64,000 bases of DNA from Dyadobacter soli (lineage in GTDB: Bacteria; Bacteroidota; Bacteroidia; Cytophagales; Spirosomataceae): positions 1-64,000 of the forward strand of contig NZ_FNAN01000019.1 in the NCBI RefSeq assembly GCF_900101885.1, given 5' to 3'. Every line of letters begins with the position of its first letter. The stretch's first letter is position 1. The position numbers and the translations under genes were made by a program. Below are positions 32,457 through 41,477 of this stretch, piece after piece. The notes under the pieces were generated by a model. The model had not been told where the DNA came from and ran no database searches. It saw nothing but the letters and a program-made list of their open reading frames with translations.

Positions 32457-34043
32457 TCACAACCCAAATCCTACTGCCAGCCCTTTTACGGGGCCGCTGT
32501 ATGGAAATTGATGGGTAGTAGCTCCGGTGGCCAGATTGACCGTGTAAAAACTGGTGTTGGCTCCGACGGTGAAAATGGCGTAGCCTTTGCCGGAAATGCT
32601 GCCGATATCGAAGCCGATGCCGGGATTTACGTCGATGCCGAGCGGTTTCGGGTCGGTTTGTACGCCGTTGTTCGGCGGGGTTTGTATGTAGAGCGTGTTG
32701 GATTGGCTGTCGATGTCGAATAGTGTGGTGGCAGTGGTGCCTGGGTAGCTGTTGGTATAGGCTACCGCCGTGATGAACGGAGTAGGGCCTGCCATACCAA
32801 TTTTAAGCGGTTGATCTATCGTCGTAACACCGTTACTAACGTCGATGCGCAGGTTTTGTCCATTGTCGCTCACGACGCGCAGGCGGTCGGCTACGGGGTT
32901 GAAATCGACGCCGAAATAGGTGCCGCTGAGCATTACCGGCGTGTTGTCGCCCAGTTTCAGGCTTACCAGTTCGGTGGCAGTCCCATTGCCGAGGTCGATG
33001 CCGTAAATTTTGCTGTCGCTGCCCAATGCGTGGAGCCTGCCGTTGGCCGGGCGGATGTCGATGCCCTGCAATGTTACGCCCGGAATAGGCGGGATGTTTT
33101 TGGTGCCGTATTCCATGCCGTTTTCAGGATTGAAAATTTTCAGCATTCCCCCATCGGTCAATGCGTAGGCGACAGGGAGCGGTGGAATGGCGATGCCGGT
33201 GATGTTTACATTGGCGGGGAAATCGCCCAGCTTTTGGAGTTTCCCGGTAGCAAGGTCCACAAAATCCAGCTCCCATTTGTCGCCGAATTTGACAGAGGCA
33301 ATCGGATAAACGTCGGACGGGTTCACGTCAGGGGAAATATCGAAACCGCCTACTTCCTGGATGTTCAGTCCCAGCGGGCCCACTGGTACCAAACCGCCGG
33401 GGTTGGGCGGATTTTGTATGTATAGCATATCGGTAGATGGATCGATGTCGTAAAGCGTCGTTCCTGCGCCCGCGGGGGCGGCTGTAACGCCCGCACGGCT
33501 GTTGGTATAAGCCACCGCGCCGATCATGGGGTTGGCATAGCCGTTCAATGGAGAGTCGCCCGGAACAATGGCGCCGGTTTCGGGATGGAGACGGAGGTTT
33601 TGCGCGGTACTCGTTACAACGCGTATACGGTCGACGGTCGGGTTAAAGTCAAAACCGACATGGCCGCTCAACGTGGCTGCGATGGGCATGTTCCCGATGC
33701 GGGTCGCTTTGCCTTCCTGGTCGCCGGTTTTGACATTCACATGGTAAAGGTTGTTCATCGAACCGATCCCATACAGCTGCCCGGTTGCCGGGCGGAAATC
33801 GATGCCTGTGAGCATTTCGCCCTGTTCGAGCCCGGTGATGGCAAATGAACGCAATGGCGCGGCTGTGTTTTTGATATTGATCTCGTGGAGCTGGTTGTTG
33901 TCGGACAGCGCGTAGAAAACCCGGTCGGGAAGCGATGGCCCGGAAGGCGGCACGCGGTGGTCTTCGCAGGAGTAAATCGAAAGGGAAAGGATGAAAGCTA
34001 AGGCAGCAACAAACGGCCGCAGGCGAGCGTCGAGTGATTTCAT
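32457..34043 (-). CDS. DUF4394 lipoprotein with two tandem domains
   Basis: This 528-residue protein begins with a lipoprotein-type signal (FILSLSIYSC, Cys at about residue 26). It contains two DUF4394 units: the blocks FYALSDNNQLHEIN, TGIDFRPATGQLYGIGS, GFDFNPTVDRIRVVTSTAQNLRLHPETG, AYTNSRAGVTA..LYDIDPSTDMLYIQNPPNPGG in the first half are repeated as AYALTDGGMLKIF, GIDIRPANGRLHALGS, GVDFNPVADRLRVVSDNGQNLRIDVSNG, AYTNSYPGTTA.LFDIDSQSNTLYIQTPPNNGG in the second. The units look like beta-propeller blades. It is probably anchored to the periplasmic or surface side of the outer membrane. No function is known. Confidence 0.85.
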   Translation of the reverse strand: MKSLDARLRPFVAALAFILSLSIYSCEDHRVPPSGPSLPDRVFYALSDNNQLHEINIKNTAAPLRSFAITGLEQGEMLTGIDFRPATGQLYGIGSMNNLYHVNVKTGDQEGKATRIGNMPIAATLSGHVGFDFNPTVDRIRVVTSTAQNLRLHPETGAIVPGDSPLNGYANPMIGAVAYTNSRAGVTAAPAGAGTTLYDIDPSTDMLYIQNPPNPGGLVPVGPLGLNIQEVGGFDISPDVNPSDVYPIASVKFGDKWELDFVDLATGKLQKLGDFPANVNITGIAIPPLPVAYALTDGGMLKIFNPENGMEYGTKNIPPIPGVTLQGIDIRPANGRLHALGSDSKIYGIDLGNGTATELVSLKLGDNTPVMLSGTYFGVDFNPVADRLRVVSDNGQNLRIDVSNGVTTIDQPLKIGMAGPTPFITAVAYTNSYPGTTATTLFDIDSQSNTLYIQTPPNNGVQTDPKPLGIDVNPGIGFDIGSISGKGYAIFTVGANTSFYTVNLATGATTHQFPYSGPVKGLAVGFGL

Positions 34044-34431
34044 AGGAACGTCATTGAGTTATGTGGTTTGATAAACCACATACGTTACCAGCGCCCATTT
34101 GGATTGACCTTACAAAAACTTTCACATCTCAGGAGCGATACGGAGTATAGCTGTAAAGTTTTTAGTGCTTGCGTAGTCCGCATACCGCAAAAAAAGCAAC
34201 TTCTGCCTTTAACTAGTCTTCTCGGGGGAGAAATAACGATAGCGTTACATTTAATTAATAATCAATTACTTAGTTTGAATCTCCGGGTAAAGGCAGAATG
34301 AATGGTAACATGCGGAGATTAACTTGAATTATCCTGCTAAAATGAAAATGACAAAGCCCGATAGGTGGACACCTTCATTCATAAATGATATATTGCCAGC
34401 AGTTAACTCAACGCTTCATAATTTTTTACAC
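34044..34431. other. Intergenic region without a supported gene
   Basis: About 390 AT-rich bases separate the divergent DUF4394 gene and the exported protein gene. It should hold the promoters of both, but I saw no exact TAnnTTTG or other clear motif. A frame at 34068-34301 is not supported by composition. Confidence 0.5.
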
Positions 34432-35376
34432 ATGCTAACATACTCATTATCATCACTAAGGGTGGTGTTTTTCTTCGCTATGATCGCCGCCTCGACCGGC
34501 GCTGCCCGTTCCCAGGGTGCAAATGCCCTGAGCACTTATGAGCTGGTTCAGGATGGCGTCAACAACAGCTACCAGCAACCGGTACCCAAAGGGCCTACTT
34601 CCATTCCTCAGACCCTGGCTTTTTTTTACAACAAAAACGGGAGCACCGACGAGGGGATTTATTTCCAGAAACTGAAATCGGGGCTTTCGGTGACGTTTAG
34701 TTTCGACGACCAGACGTACATTAATGTGCCCCAGCACGTCACGGGAATGACTTTCGGCGCGGCGTCCGGCGCGAGCAGCACGCATGTGCGGTCTGTACCG
34801 GTGATCAATACCAATTACTATTATGCGGATACCGCCCGTAAGATCTTTACGGCGCATCCTGAGGGGCCGGTAGGAAGGGGTGTGAACCTGTTTATGAATG
34901 CCGGTTTACAGGTATTTCTTTCAGCGAAGCCTTTGCTTACTACCAATGCCGCCAAAAGCGATACCAGCCGGTACTATTATGGGAAATTGCGGATGAAATT
35001 CAATAAGCCCGTTAACGACCCGGTTATTTCGTTCATCGGCCTCGGCGCTACCACTAATTTCAGCGACAAGCGCCTCGGTTTCGCCACAGAACTCGAACTG
35101 CAAACGCCGTCGCTGGCAGTGACGAAGCTATCGGGCAACGACGAAATGCAGATCGATATGACGAAAACGAAGATCCTGCATTCCAAAACGCCCATTACCG
35201 GCAATTGCGACAATGGTGCTGCCTGCGGTAGCGTGCTCATCAAAGGCTCACAGATCAGTACGCTGGTATTCAACGTCTACCTGCGGCCCGATGGGGGCCC
35301 TGGCGTGTGGGGAACCGAAAAAGTGAGTAACTCGGGCGATATGTGGCACCTCACAGTATCTCTTCCAGAACAATAG
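34432..35376 (+). CDS. Exported protein, possibly truncated surface protein
   Basis: The protein of 314 residues starts at ATG 34432 (MLTYSLSSLRVVFFFAMIAAS), a signal peptide with cleavage near AARSQG; the frame is open from a TTG at 34324 but that lacks a signal. The mature part is beta-rich (SGLSVTFSFDDQTYINVPQHVTGMTFGA) with repeated strand patterns. By eye it resembles the N-terminal segment of large Bacteroidota surface proteins that continue into GEVED- or DUF11-type domains, yet this one stops at SLPEQ and its end overlaps the convergent HxlR gene by 26 bases, which suggests loss of the C-terminal part. Function is unknown. Confidence 0.65.
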   Translation: MLTYSLSSLRVVFFFAMIAASTGAARSQGANALSTYELVQDGVNNSYQQPVPKGPTSIPQTLAFFYNKNGSTDEGIYFQKLKSGLSVTFSFDDQTYINVPQHVTGMTFGAASGASSTHVRSVPVINTNYYYADTARKIFTAHPEGPVGRGVNLFMNAGLQVFLSAKPLLTTNAAKSDTSRYYYGKLRMKFNKPVNDPVISFIGLGATTNFSDKRLGFATELELQTPSLAVTKLSGNDEMQIDMTKTKILHSKTPITGNCDNGAACGSVLIKGSQISTLVFNVYLRPDGGPGVWGTEKVSNSGDMWHLTVSLPEQ

Positions 35377-35761
35377 CCGCTTCTTCCTCCGGTTTTTCCA
35401 TGTGCATGATCCGCTGGCGGTGCATTTCGCCCCAGTTGATCAGCGATTCGATCACGGGCGACAAGGTATCACTGTAAGGCGTCAGCTCGTATTCGATGGA
35501 TACTGGAAAATCGGTGTACACCTTTCTTATGACAAAGCCATTGATTTCCAGTTCTTTCAGCTCATTGGAAAGAACCCTTGCGGATATCCCGCTAATGGCC
35601 CGTTGAAGGTCGTTGAAACGTTTATGCCCTTCCGAAAGCGCGATGATGATGCGCAACCTCCATTTGCCGCCGATTACATATAATGCATCGCCCGCCGCAT
35701 TCAGCTTGCTCATGCATTGCGCGCGACTGGGCCTGGGGCCGTTGTGATTAGTAAATGCCAT
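35351..35761 (-). CDS. HxlR-family transcriptional regulator
   Basis: This 136-residue protein starts at ATG 35761 (MAFTNHNGPRPSRAQCMSKLNAAGDALYVIGGKWRLRI); the open frame to 35860 adds 33 hydrophobic residues that do not fit the family. The HxlR winged helix is clear: DALYVIGGKWRLRIIIALSEGHKRFNDLQRAISGISARVLSNELKELEINGFVIRKV. A Cys near the N-terminus (RAQC) is where HxlR-type sensors often keep a redox-active residue. Members respond to oxidants or electrophiles. The gene lies convergent to the exported protein and next to inverted repeats at 35769-35830. Confidence 0.88.
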   Translation of the reverse strand: MAFTNHNGPRPSRAQCMSKLNAAGDALYVIGGKWRLRIIIALSEGHKRFNDLQRAISGISARVLSNELKELEINGFVIRKVYTDFPVSIEYELTPYSDTLSPVIESLINWGEMHRQRIMHMEKPEEEAAIVLEEIL

Positions 35762-35768
35762 GTTGATG

Positions 35769-35830
35769 TTTGCTAACCAAAAGGCTATTACTAACCTTTT
35801 GTGTATTACTATCATTTGTATAGTAAAAGT
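35769..35830. promoter_or_regulatory. Repeats upstream of the HxlR gene
   Basis: Just ahead of the start, CTAACCAAAAGG and CTAACCTTTTG occur in tandem, giving an AAAAGG...CCTTTT inverted repeat, and TATTACTA occurs twice. Such a layout suits autoregulation by an HxlR dimer. No exact match to a known operator is claimed. The rest of 35762-36046 holds only the toxin-antitoxin promoter. Confidence 0.35.
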
Positions 35831-36006
35831 AGGTAGTTTTAGCAAGAATTCAAACAACAAGGAATCAAAAAGCCGATCGTCGCATTACTGAATGATGCAT
35901 TTGTAGTTTTGATTCGCACAACAACCGTTGATAACTGATCCGGTTACTTTGCACATTAGTGGCTTGAAACGGGTGTAGAACTCGAACAGGAGTGGATTTT
36001 ATTGGT

Positions 36007-36014
36007 TAAATTTG
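36007..36014 (+). promoter_or_regulatory. -7 element of the toxin-antitoxin operon
   Basis: TAAATTTG matches TAnnTTTG exactly and is 33 bases before the antitoxin ATG at 36047, leaving a leader of about 26 bases. A -33 TTG is not clear. Confidence 0.45.
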
Positions 36015-36046
36015 AGATAGTTGTTTTAAACAAATACTATCACACC

Positions 36047-36253
36047 ATGGTAAGGACGACTGTCAGACCTGACAAACCTTCGATTTCATTTGATATTCCC
36101 GAAAAATATATCGGGAAGGAGATCGAAGTGATTGCATTTGAAAAAGATGAGGCTGCGAACGTGCAACGTCCTAAAAGGGAGATTGTTACGTTTGATGCGG
36201 TTTCGATCGATACGCGCGGCTACAAGTTTAACCGGGACGAGGCCAATGAATGA
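36047..36253 (+). CDS. Antitoxin-like protein (VapB-type)
   Basis: This 68-residue protein starts at ATG 36047 (MVRTTVRPDKPSISFDIPEKYIGKEIEVIAF). The N-terminal strand-rich part (VRPDKPSISFDIPEKYIGKEIEVI) suits an AbrB-like or related fold, and the acidic C-terminal end (YKFNRDEANE) could contact the toxin. It overlaps the PIN-domain gene by 8 bases, the standard arrangement in which the antitoxin is made first. A longer frame from 36002 would start ahead of the promoter element and was not used. Confidence 0.7.
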   Translation: MVRTTVRPDKPSISFDIPEKYIGKEIEVIAFEKDEAANVQRPKREIVTFDAVSIDTRGYKFNRDEANE

Positions 36254-36653
36254 ACGGGTATTTTTGGATAGCAATATTCTGATTTACTCCTATTCGAGTA
36301 CTGAATTGAAAAAGCAAAACGCGGCGAGAATGCTGGTGGCCGAGAACGAATCTTTTATCAGCACACAGGTCTTGAATGAGCTTTGCAACATTCTTTTGAA
36401 GAAATTCGGTTATGGGCAACTCGAAGCGAAGCATGCCGTTGAGGAAAATTGCACTAACAATTCGCTTTTTACTATTCAGAGAGAAACGGTTTTACAGGCT
36501 TGCGAAATTGCCGCTCGGTACAAATTTTCGTTTTATGACAGCCTGATTGTCTCCGCTGCGCTGCAATGCGGCTGCGGGATTCTTTTCACCGAAGATATGC
36601 AGGACGGCCAGGTGATAGACGACCAGCTTCTGATCAGAAATCCATTTTTGTAA
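36246..36653 (+). CDS. vapC: VapC-type PIN-domain ribonuclease toxin
   Basis: This 135-residue protein starts at ATG 36246 (MNERVFLDSNILIYSY), overlapping the antitoxin stop. PIN acid residues are seen: D8 in FLDSNILIY, E45 in VLNELCNIL, D98 in SFYDSLIVSAAL and D117 in LFTEDMQDGQ. VapC toxins cut tRNA or other RNA when the antitoxin is lost. The pair is compact, with its own -7 promoter, and is convergent with the PQQ dehydrogenase gene. A frame from 36132 starts inside the antitoxin gene and was not used. Confidence 0.88.
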   Translation: MNERVFLDSNILIYSYSSTELKKQNAARMLVAENESFISTQVLNELCNILLKKFGYGQLEAKHAVEENCTNNSLFTIQRETVLQACEIAARYKFSFYDSLIVSAALQCGCGILFTEDMQDGQVIDDQLLIRNPFL

Positions 36654-36684
36654 CGCCCCGGATAGCCCCGGGGCCTTATCATTA

Positions 36685-38853
36685 TCAAGGCAACCTGAAC
36701 GCCATCACCGATCCCGACGGGTTCTCTTTCGTGCCGCCCACCGACAGCGCCACATATTGCTTGCCGCCGCTCATGTAGGTGCAGGCGGTGGCGTTGGCGA
36801 CGCCCGGGAGGGTGGTGTGCCAGATCAGTTTGCCGGTCTTTTTTTCGAATGCGCGAAGTTTGCGGTCTTGGGTGCCGCTAATGAAAATGAGGCCTCCGGC
36901 GGTGACGATCGGGCCTGCGGAACCTTCCTGGCCGGTTTCGGGAGCGTCGTTTTCCTGGCGTTTCTCATCGTTTCCGAGCGTTACTTGCCATTCGTAGTCG
37001 CCGGTGCTGAGGTTGATCGCATTGAGCGTTCCCCACGGCGGGCGCAATGCGGGGTTGCCCTGCGGGTCGCGGAAATGGCCGTAAGCGGTAAGGTTCAAGT
37101 ATTTATCGGCTCCTTTTAGGGTCTGGCCGGTTTCCTGCTTGGTTACTTTGTCGGAATTTTGCGGGCGGTCGTAGAGGAATGCGATGATGCCTTTTTCTTT
37201 CCCCTTAATGGCCGAAGCGAATGCAGGCATTTTGCCGCCGCCTTTTTTGATCTTGTCGAGCGCGGCCTCGCGCGTCATGCGGTTGCGCAGGCCGATCAGC
37301 GAAGGATAGTTTGGTTCGTCGCCGTTTTTATCCTTACCATGGCAGGCCACGCAGTAGGTCATATACAAAGTTTTTCCCTGGTCGAAAACAGTCTGGTCTT
37401 TCGCTTCCTGGTCCAAATCGACCTTCTTCATCGACTGGATTTCAGGGGAATCATTGGATTTAACAAAAAGCACCGTGGAAGCAGGGTCGTAGGCCGCACC
37501 GCCCCATTCGGCACCGCCGCGTGTGCCCGGGAGCATCAATGTGCCCTTGAGATCCGGTGGGGTAAAGAGCCCTTCATACCGCATCGAACGGAATTTCTTC
37601 ACGATCGAATCATGCCCCGCGTCGGTGTAATGCGTAAGGTCGGCTTCGGTCATCCATTGCCGGGCAAATGGCTTGGGTTTCAATGGGAAAGGCTGGGTAG
37701 GAGAGGCATACTCGCCGGGGATATTGGAAGCGGGCACTTTCCGTTCCTCTATCGGGAATAGCGGCTCGCCGGTTTCGCGGTTGAAAACAAACACAAACCC
37801 ATGCTTCGTAACCTGCGCTACGGCGTCGATGTTTTTGTCGTCACGCCTGACAGTCACCAGGTTAGGCGGTGCGGGCAGGTCGTAATCCCAAAGATCGTGG
37901 TGCACGAGCTGGTAATGCCAGATATACTTGCCCGTGGCGGCATCCAGCGCTACCACGCTGTTGCCATAGAGGTTATCACCCTTACGGTCGGCCCCGTAGA
38001 AGTCGTAGGAAGGCGAGCCCAGTGCCAGGAACACAATGCCGCGACGGGTGTCCAGGCTCATTCCGGCCCAGTCGTTCACGCCGCCGGCATATTTGTAGGC
38101 ATCTTTCGGCCAGCTTTCGTAGCCGGGCTCACCGGGTAGCGGAATGGTGTGGAAAGTCCATTCGAGCTTGCCGGTTTTGCAATTGTAGGCGCGGATATAG
38201 CCGGGCTGTGCGCCGTACAGTTCGGAAACTTCGGCACCCATTATGAGCAGGTCTTTGAACACGATGCCGGGTGAAGTAGGTATTACCGAAATCGTCGCAG
38301 GGTCGTCGCGAAGGCCTACATTCATACTTACGCGCCCGTTTTCTCCGAATCCGGGAATTGGTTTGCCGGTCCGCGCATCGAGTGCGAAGAGGTTATCGCC
38401 GCCGGTGAAGAGAATGCGTTTGTCCGATCCATTTTCCCAATAGGTAACCCCGCGGCTCACACCTCCGCCTTCCGCGCCGTCAAACGGGTCGAACTGCCAG
38501 AGTTGCTCGCCGGTTTCGGCATCGATGGCGTAGGCCCAATGCTTGGCTGAGGTGGTATACATCACGCCGTCGACGATGATCGGGTTGCATTCGCTGCTTC
38601 CGCCGCGGCTGCCGGCCTTCATATCCGAGTAGGAATGCGTCCAGGCAAGCTGCAAATTGCGCACATTGGTGGTATTGATCTGATCGAGCCGCGAATAGCT
38701 GGTGCTCTCGGCATCGGCCTTGTAAATGCTCCACGAACGGTCGTCGCCCTCGCGGGTCTGGTAGGCGACAAGCCCCAGAAAGGCAGCGACGACGGGGATC
38801 AGGACGGTTTTCTTTTGAAAAGGTGGTTTTAGAAATTGGTTAATTCCAATCAT
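36685..38853 (-). CDS. PQQ-dependent dehydrogenase with cytochrome c domain
   Basis: This 722-residue protein has an N-terminal hydrophobic helix (KKTVLIPVVAAFLGLVAYQ, a membrane anchor or signal), then beta-propeller blades of the quinoprotein alcohol/glucose dehydrogenase kind (VDGVMYTTSAKHWAYAIDAETGEQLWQFDP, LFALDARTGKPIPGFGENG, VALDAATGKYIWHYQLVHHDLWDYD). A class I cytochrome c domain is inserted: C501-V-A-C504-H505 binds heme and a later GGGKMPAF Met is the likely axial ligand. It is a periplasmic enzyme that oxidises a sugar or alcohol and passes electrons to heme c. It lies downstream of SusCD and DUF4380 genes; the substrate may be imported or surface-bound by them. Confidence 0.87.
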   Translation of the reverse strand: MIGINQFLKPPFQKKTVLIPVVAAFLGLVAYQTREGDDRSWSIYKADAESTSYSRLDQINTTNVRNLQLAWTHSYSDMKAGSRGGSSECNPIIVDGVMYTTSAKHWAYAIDAETGEQLWQFDPFDGAEGGGVSRGVTYWENGSDKRILFTGGDNLFALDARTGKPIPGFGENGRVSMNVGLRDDPATISVIPTSPGIVFKDLLIMGAEVSELYGAQPGYIRAYNCKTGKLEWTFHTIPLPGEPGYESWPKDAYKYAGGVNDWAGMSLDTRRGIVFLALGSPSYDFYGADRKGDNLYGNSVVALDAATGKYIWHYQLVHHDLWDYDLPAPPNLVTVRRDDKNIDAVAQVTKHGFVFVFNRETGEPLFPIEERKVPASNIPGEYASPTQPFPLKPKPFARQWMTEADLTHYTDAGHDSIVKKFRSMRYEGLFTPPDLKGTLMLPGTRGGAEWGGAAYDPASTVLFVKSNDSPEIQSMKKVDLDQEAKDQTVFDQGKTLYMTYCVACHGKDKNGDEPNYPSLIGLRNRMTREAALDKIKKGGGKMPAFASAIKGKEKGIIAFLYDRPQNSDKVTKQETGQTLKGADKYLNLTAYGHFRDPQGNPALRPPWGTLNAINLSTGDYEWQVTLGNDEKRQENDAPETGQEGSAGPIVTAGGLIFISGTQDRKLRAFEKKTGKLIWHTTLPGVANATACTYMSGGKQYVALSVGGTKENPSGSVMAFRLP

Positions 38854-38939
38854 AAAAAGTTGAGGTTCTGCTTCTCGAATAAGGGATTAGGGATCGTTTG
38901 CAGCATGGCTGCGAATGTCAGATAAAGTAACCGAACGAG

Positions 38940-39875
38940 TTATTTTACTACTTTACGGACGTAGTCGACCAGGCTGCGGCTGCCAGGCGACGGGTCGATG
39001 CCGGCGGGTAGTTTTCTCAGAAACCAGGTCGTAATCCAACCGAATGAGGCACCGGGTTTCAGCGCGGTATATGCGCCCTGATGTTCTATTTCGACATATC
39101 CCGGATTGGTCGCGGTCACTTCGCTGGCGAAGAGCTCAACTTCACCTTCTTTGGGCGCGGTTTGCTCCGGTGTAATGTCCGGAAACTTTTTGATCAGTAT
39201 CCGGTCGCCATTCAGTTGCGCAAGCCAGCCTTCGGCGCCGTCGGCGTAAATCTGCCGGTCGCCTTTTACAGGTAATTTTTCTTTTTGATACACATACCAA
39301 AAAATACCATCGCTAACGGACGTCGAACTTAGCAAACCGCCACGGGCATTGTCTTTTCCTTTTGGAAAAAATGCGGTCCCGCCTGTATGTACACGCGTGA
39401 CTTCCCAGGGCGCGACGCGCTGCTCGCGATCCGACTCGTTCCGAATGGTGAATTTCAGGTTGAATGACTGGTTATCCGCATTGCTGGAAATTTCCTTGAT
39501 CACAACTATTCCGCTTTTCCGGTCCTTCATACTTGTGAGCACTACCGCATTACCCTGTACTTTCGCCTGGTACGGCTTGTTGTCGATTTCCGGCGAGGGC
39601 GGCCAGTTCCAGTCGCTCTGCGGACTCAGCCAGAATGTCGATCCCCAGTTGAAATCGTTCACGGTGCTGTCGGTCAGAAAGTCCGTTCCGTCCATTGTCA
39701 GCGAAGTAATGCGTCCACCTTTCGCCGGGTCGATTTTCATCACCTGCCCATTCAAAGTGACGGAATACCGCCCGTTGGCAGTTTCAGGTACCACACTTTT
39801 TTGTCCAAAAGATGCCAGGCATGCCGCCAAACAGTAGCATGCCGCCATGAAACCAATTTTGAATGCTGTCATCAC
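38940..39875 (-). CDS. DUF4380 exported protein
   Basis: This 311-residue protein begins with a signal peptide (CYCLAACLASFGQ) and shows the DUF4380 pattern: GRYSVTLNGQVMKIDPAKGGRITSL, NDFNWGSTFWLSPQSDWNWPPSPEIDN, and the Trp/Tyr-rich FWYVYQKEKLPVKGDRQIY. The fold is thought to be galactose-mutarotase-like (aldose-1-epimerase clan), so it may bind or process a sugar in the periplasm. It starts 3 bases after the SusD stop, so it belongs to the SusCD operon. The exact role is not established. Confidence 0.82.
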   Translation of the reverse strand: MMTAFKIGFMAACYCLAACLASFGQKSVVPETANGRYSVTLNGQVMKIDPAKGGRITSLTMDGTDFLTDSTVNDFNWGSTFWLSPQSDWNWPPSPEIDNKPYQAKVQGNAVVLTSMKDRKSGIVVIKEISSNADNQSFNLKFTIRNESDREQRVAPWEVTRVHTGGTAFFPKGKDNARGGLLSSTSVSDGIFWYVYQKEKLPVKGDRQIYADGAEGWLAQLNGDRILIKKFPDITPEQTAPKEGEVELFASEVTATNPGYVEIEHQGAYTALKPGASFGWITTWFLRKLPAGIDPSPGSRSLVDYVRKVVK

Positions 39876-39878
39876 CGG

Positions 39879-41444
39879 CTAGTTCCAGTCGTTAGCGACA
39901 TCCGCGGCGAGCGCCTGATTGGAATTCCTTTCCGCAATCGGAATGGGCAGCAGCACGTGCTTGTCGAGGAACGGCTCCTGGCCGGGCCCCGCCGGGTGTT
40001 CGGTATTGAGCGTTTCCTTGGCAATGCCCCAGCGAATGAGGTCAAACCAGCGCGATTGTTCACCCGCCAGCTCGATCCGGCGTTCACGGCGTAATGCGGT
40101 GCGCGCGTCGGCCTGGCTCAGCGACGACGGGTAGTTTTTCGCCTTCACGCTCGGCCGGTTGCGCACCTGGTTGATATACGAAGTGCCTTTGGCGATGTCG
40201 CGCGAGGCTTTTTCAATATGGCTTTCCGCGAGCATAAGGAGCACATCCGCATAGCGCATGACGTGCGTGTTGATGCCGCTCATGGGCGCCTCCGTGTATT
40301 TCTGAAACTCGTAGGGCTCGTATTTGCGGTACCGGTTGCTGTAAAAATCAAACGGGAACGGGATCGCGCCGGCTGAGCAATGGTCGCAGTATTCGGTGTC
40401 GCCTCCGTTGGCTTTGCTGCCGTAGAAGGTCAGGGCTGCCCGCGGGTCAAGGTAGCCTGCGGCGCCCGTTGCAGGTTCGTTGTATTTGTGGGCGGCTACG
40501 AGCGCATTGGAAATGGTCACGTTTTCCCAGTCGTTGAAACCGTATTCTTGCGCACGGCCGGTGTGGAAAGTCTTGCCGTCTTCGCCTTCCCAGCCGCCAA
40601 ACATATAGTATTGGGTGTTGGAAGTGGTATAAGTATGGTTTACGGCAAACAGCACCTCGGGTGTATTGATATTATCTTCCCCAAACAAATGGTCATAGCT
40701 GGGGTCCAATGCGTAGGTAAATGGCGCGGCGGTGAGTTTGGTCAGCTCGGTAATGGCCTGGTCGTATTTTTTCTGGAACAAATAGGTCCGGCCGAGGAAG
40801 CCGATTGCGGCGCCTTTGGTAGCGCGTCCCTTCTGATCGGCGGGATATTCTACCGGCAGATCCGGGGCGGCAAGGCTAAATTCGCTTTCTACCACTTTCC
40901 AGAGCTCTTCCACGGAAGCCCGCGGACTGGAATTCGTTTTGGAATCATCATAAGTCATTTTCAGCGGCACGCGGCCCCAGTTGGTTACGAGGTTGAAATA
41001 GGCGAAACCACGCAGCCAATGCGCTTCGGCAATGTATTGTTTCTTCAAAGTTTCTTCCGAAGCGTCGGCGGGCTGCCAGGTTTCCATGACTTTCAATGCA
41101 AGATTGGCCCGGAAAACCATCCGGTAAAGCGATGACCAGAGGCCTACGATGTCCTCATTATTATTGGTAAAACTGTAATCGGTGAGTTGCAGCTCTGTAC
41201 CCACCAATGCGCTGGAACGCTCGGCTTCATTGGCCAGCAGGTCGAAAATAAAATACCATTCCCGCGACATCATGCCCATGTGGCTGAACACCGTGTAGGT
41301 GGCGATGATGGCCTCGTTGAACTGCGTTTTGGTCTTGAAATAGGTTTCGTCGGTATAGGTATTCTCGTTCTTGACGTCGAGCAGGCTGTCGCTGCAAGCG
41401 GTAAGAAGCATTGCTGTGCACAGAAATAGCTTAATCCTTTTCAT
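39879..41444 (-). CDS. susD: SusD/RagB-family outer-membrane lipoprotein
   Basis: This 521-residue protein has a lipoprotein signal with Cys at LLTACSD (about residue 18), the SusD N-terminal helical TPR-like part (SLLDVKNENTYTDETYFKTKTQFNEAI) and the C-terminal region with typical end blocks, RTALRRERRIELAGEQSRWFDLIRWGIAKE and LPIPIAERNSN. It caps the SusC barrel on the cell surface and binds the substrate glycan. It lies 33 bases downstream of SusC, as usual. The glycan is not identifiable from sequence. Confidence 0.93.
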   Translation of the reverse strand: MKRIKLFLCTAMLLTACSDSLLDVKNENTYTDETYFKTKTQFNEAIIATYTVFSHMGMMSREWYFIFDLLANEAERSSALVGTELQLTDYSFTNNNEDIVGLWSSLYRMVFRANLALKVMETWQPADASEETLKKQYIAEAHWLRGFAYFNLVTNWGRVPLKMTYDDSKTNSSPRASVEELWKVVESEFSLAAPDLPVEYPADQKGRATKGAAIGFLGRTYLFQKKYDQAITELTKLTAAPFTYALDPSYDHLFGEDNINTPEVLFAVNHTYTTSNTQYYMFGGWEGEDGKTFHTGRAQEYGFNDWENVTISNALVAAHKYNEPATGAAGYLDPRAALTFYGSKANGGDTEYCDHCSAGAIPFPFDFYSNRYRKYEPYEFQKYTEAPMSGINTHVMRYADVLLMLAESHIEKASRDIAKGTSYINQVRNRPSVKAKNYPSSLSQADARTALRRERRIELAGEQSRWFDLIRWGIAKETLNTEHPAGPGQEPFLDKHVLLPIPIAERNSNQALAADVANDWN

Positions 41445-41477
41445 GTCTTTCTGTTTAAAGAAGCTTTGAATGTTTGT

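Noticed and set aside
36654-36684. Short GC stem between VapC and PQQ genes as a terminator
   Set aside because: CCCCGG...CCGGGG pairing is present but short and without a T tract; evidence is too weak to list.
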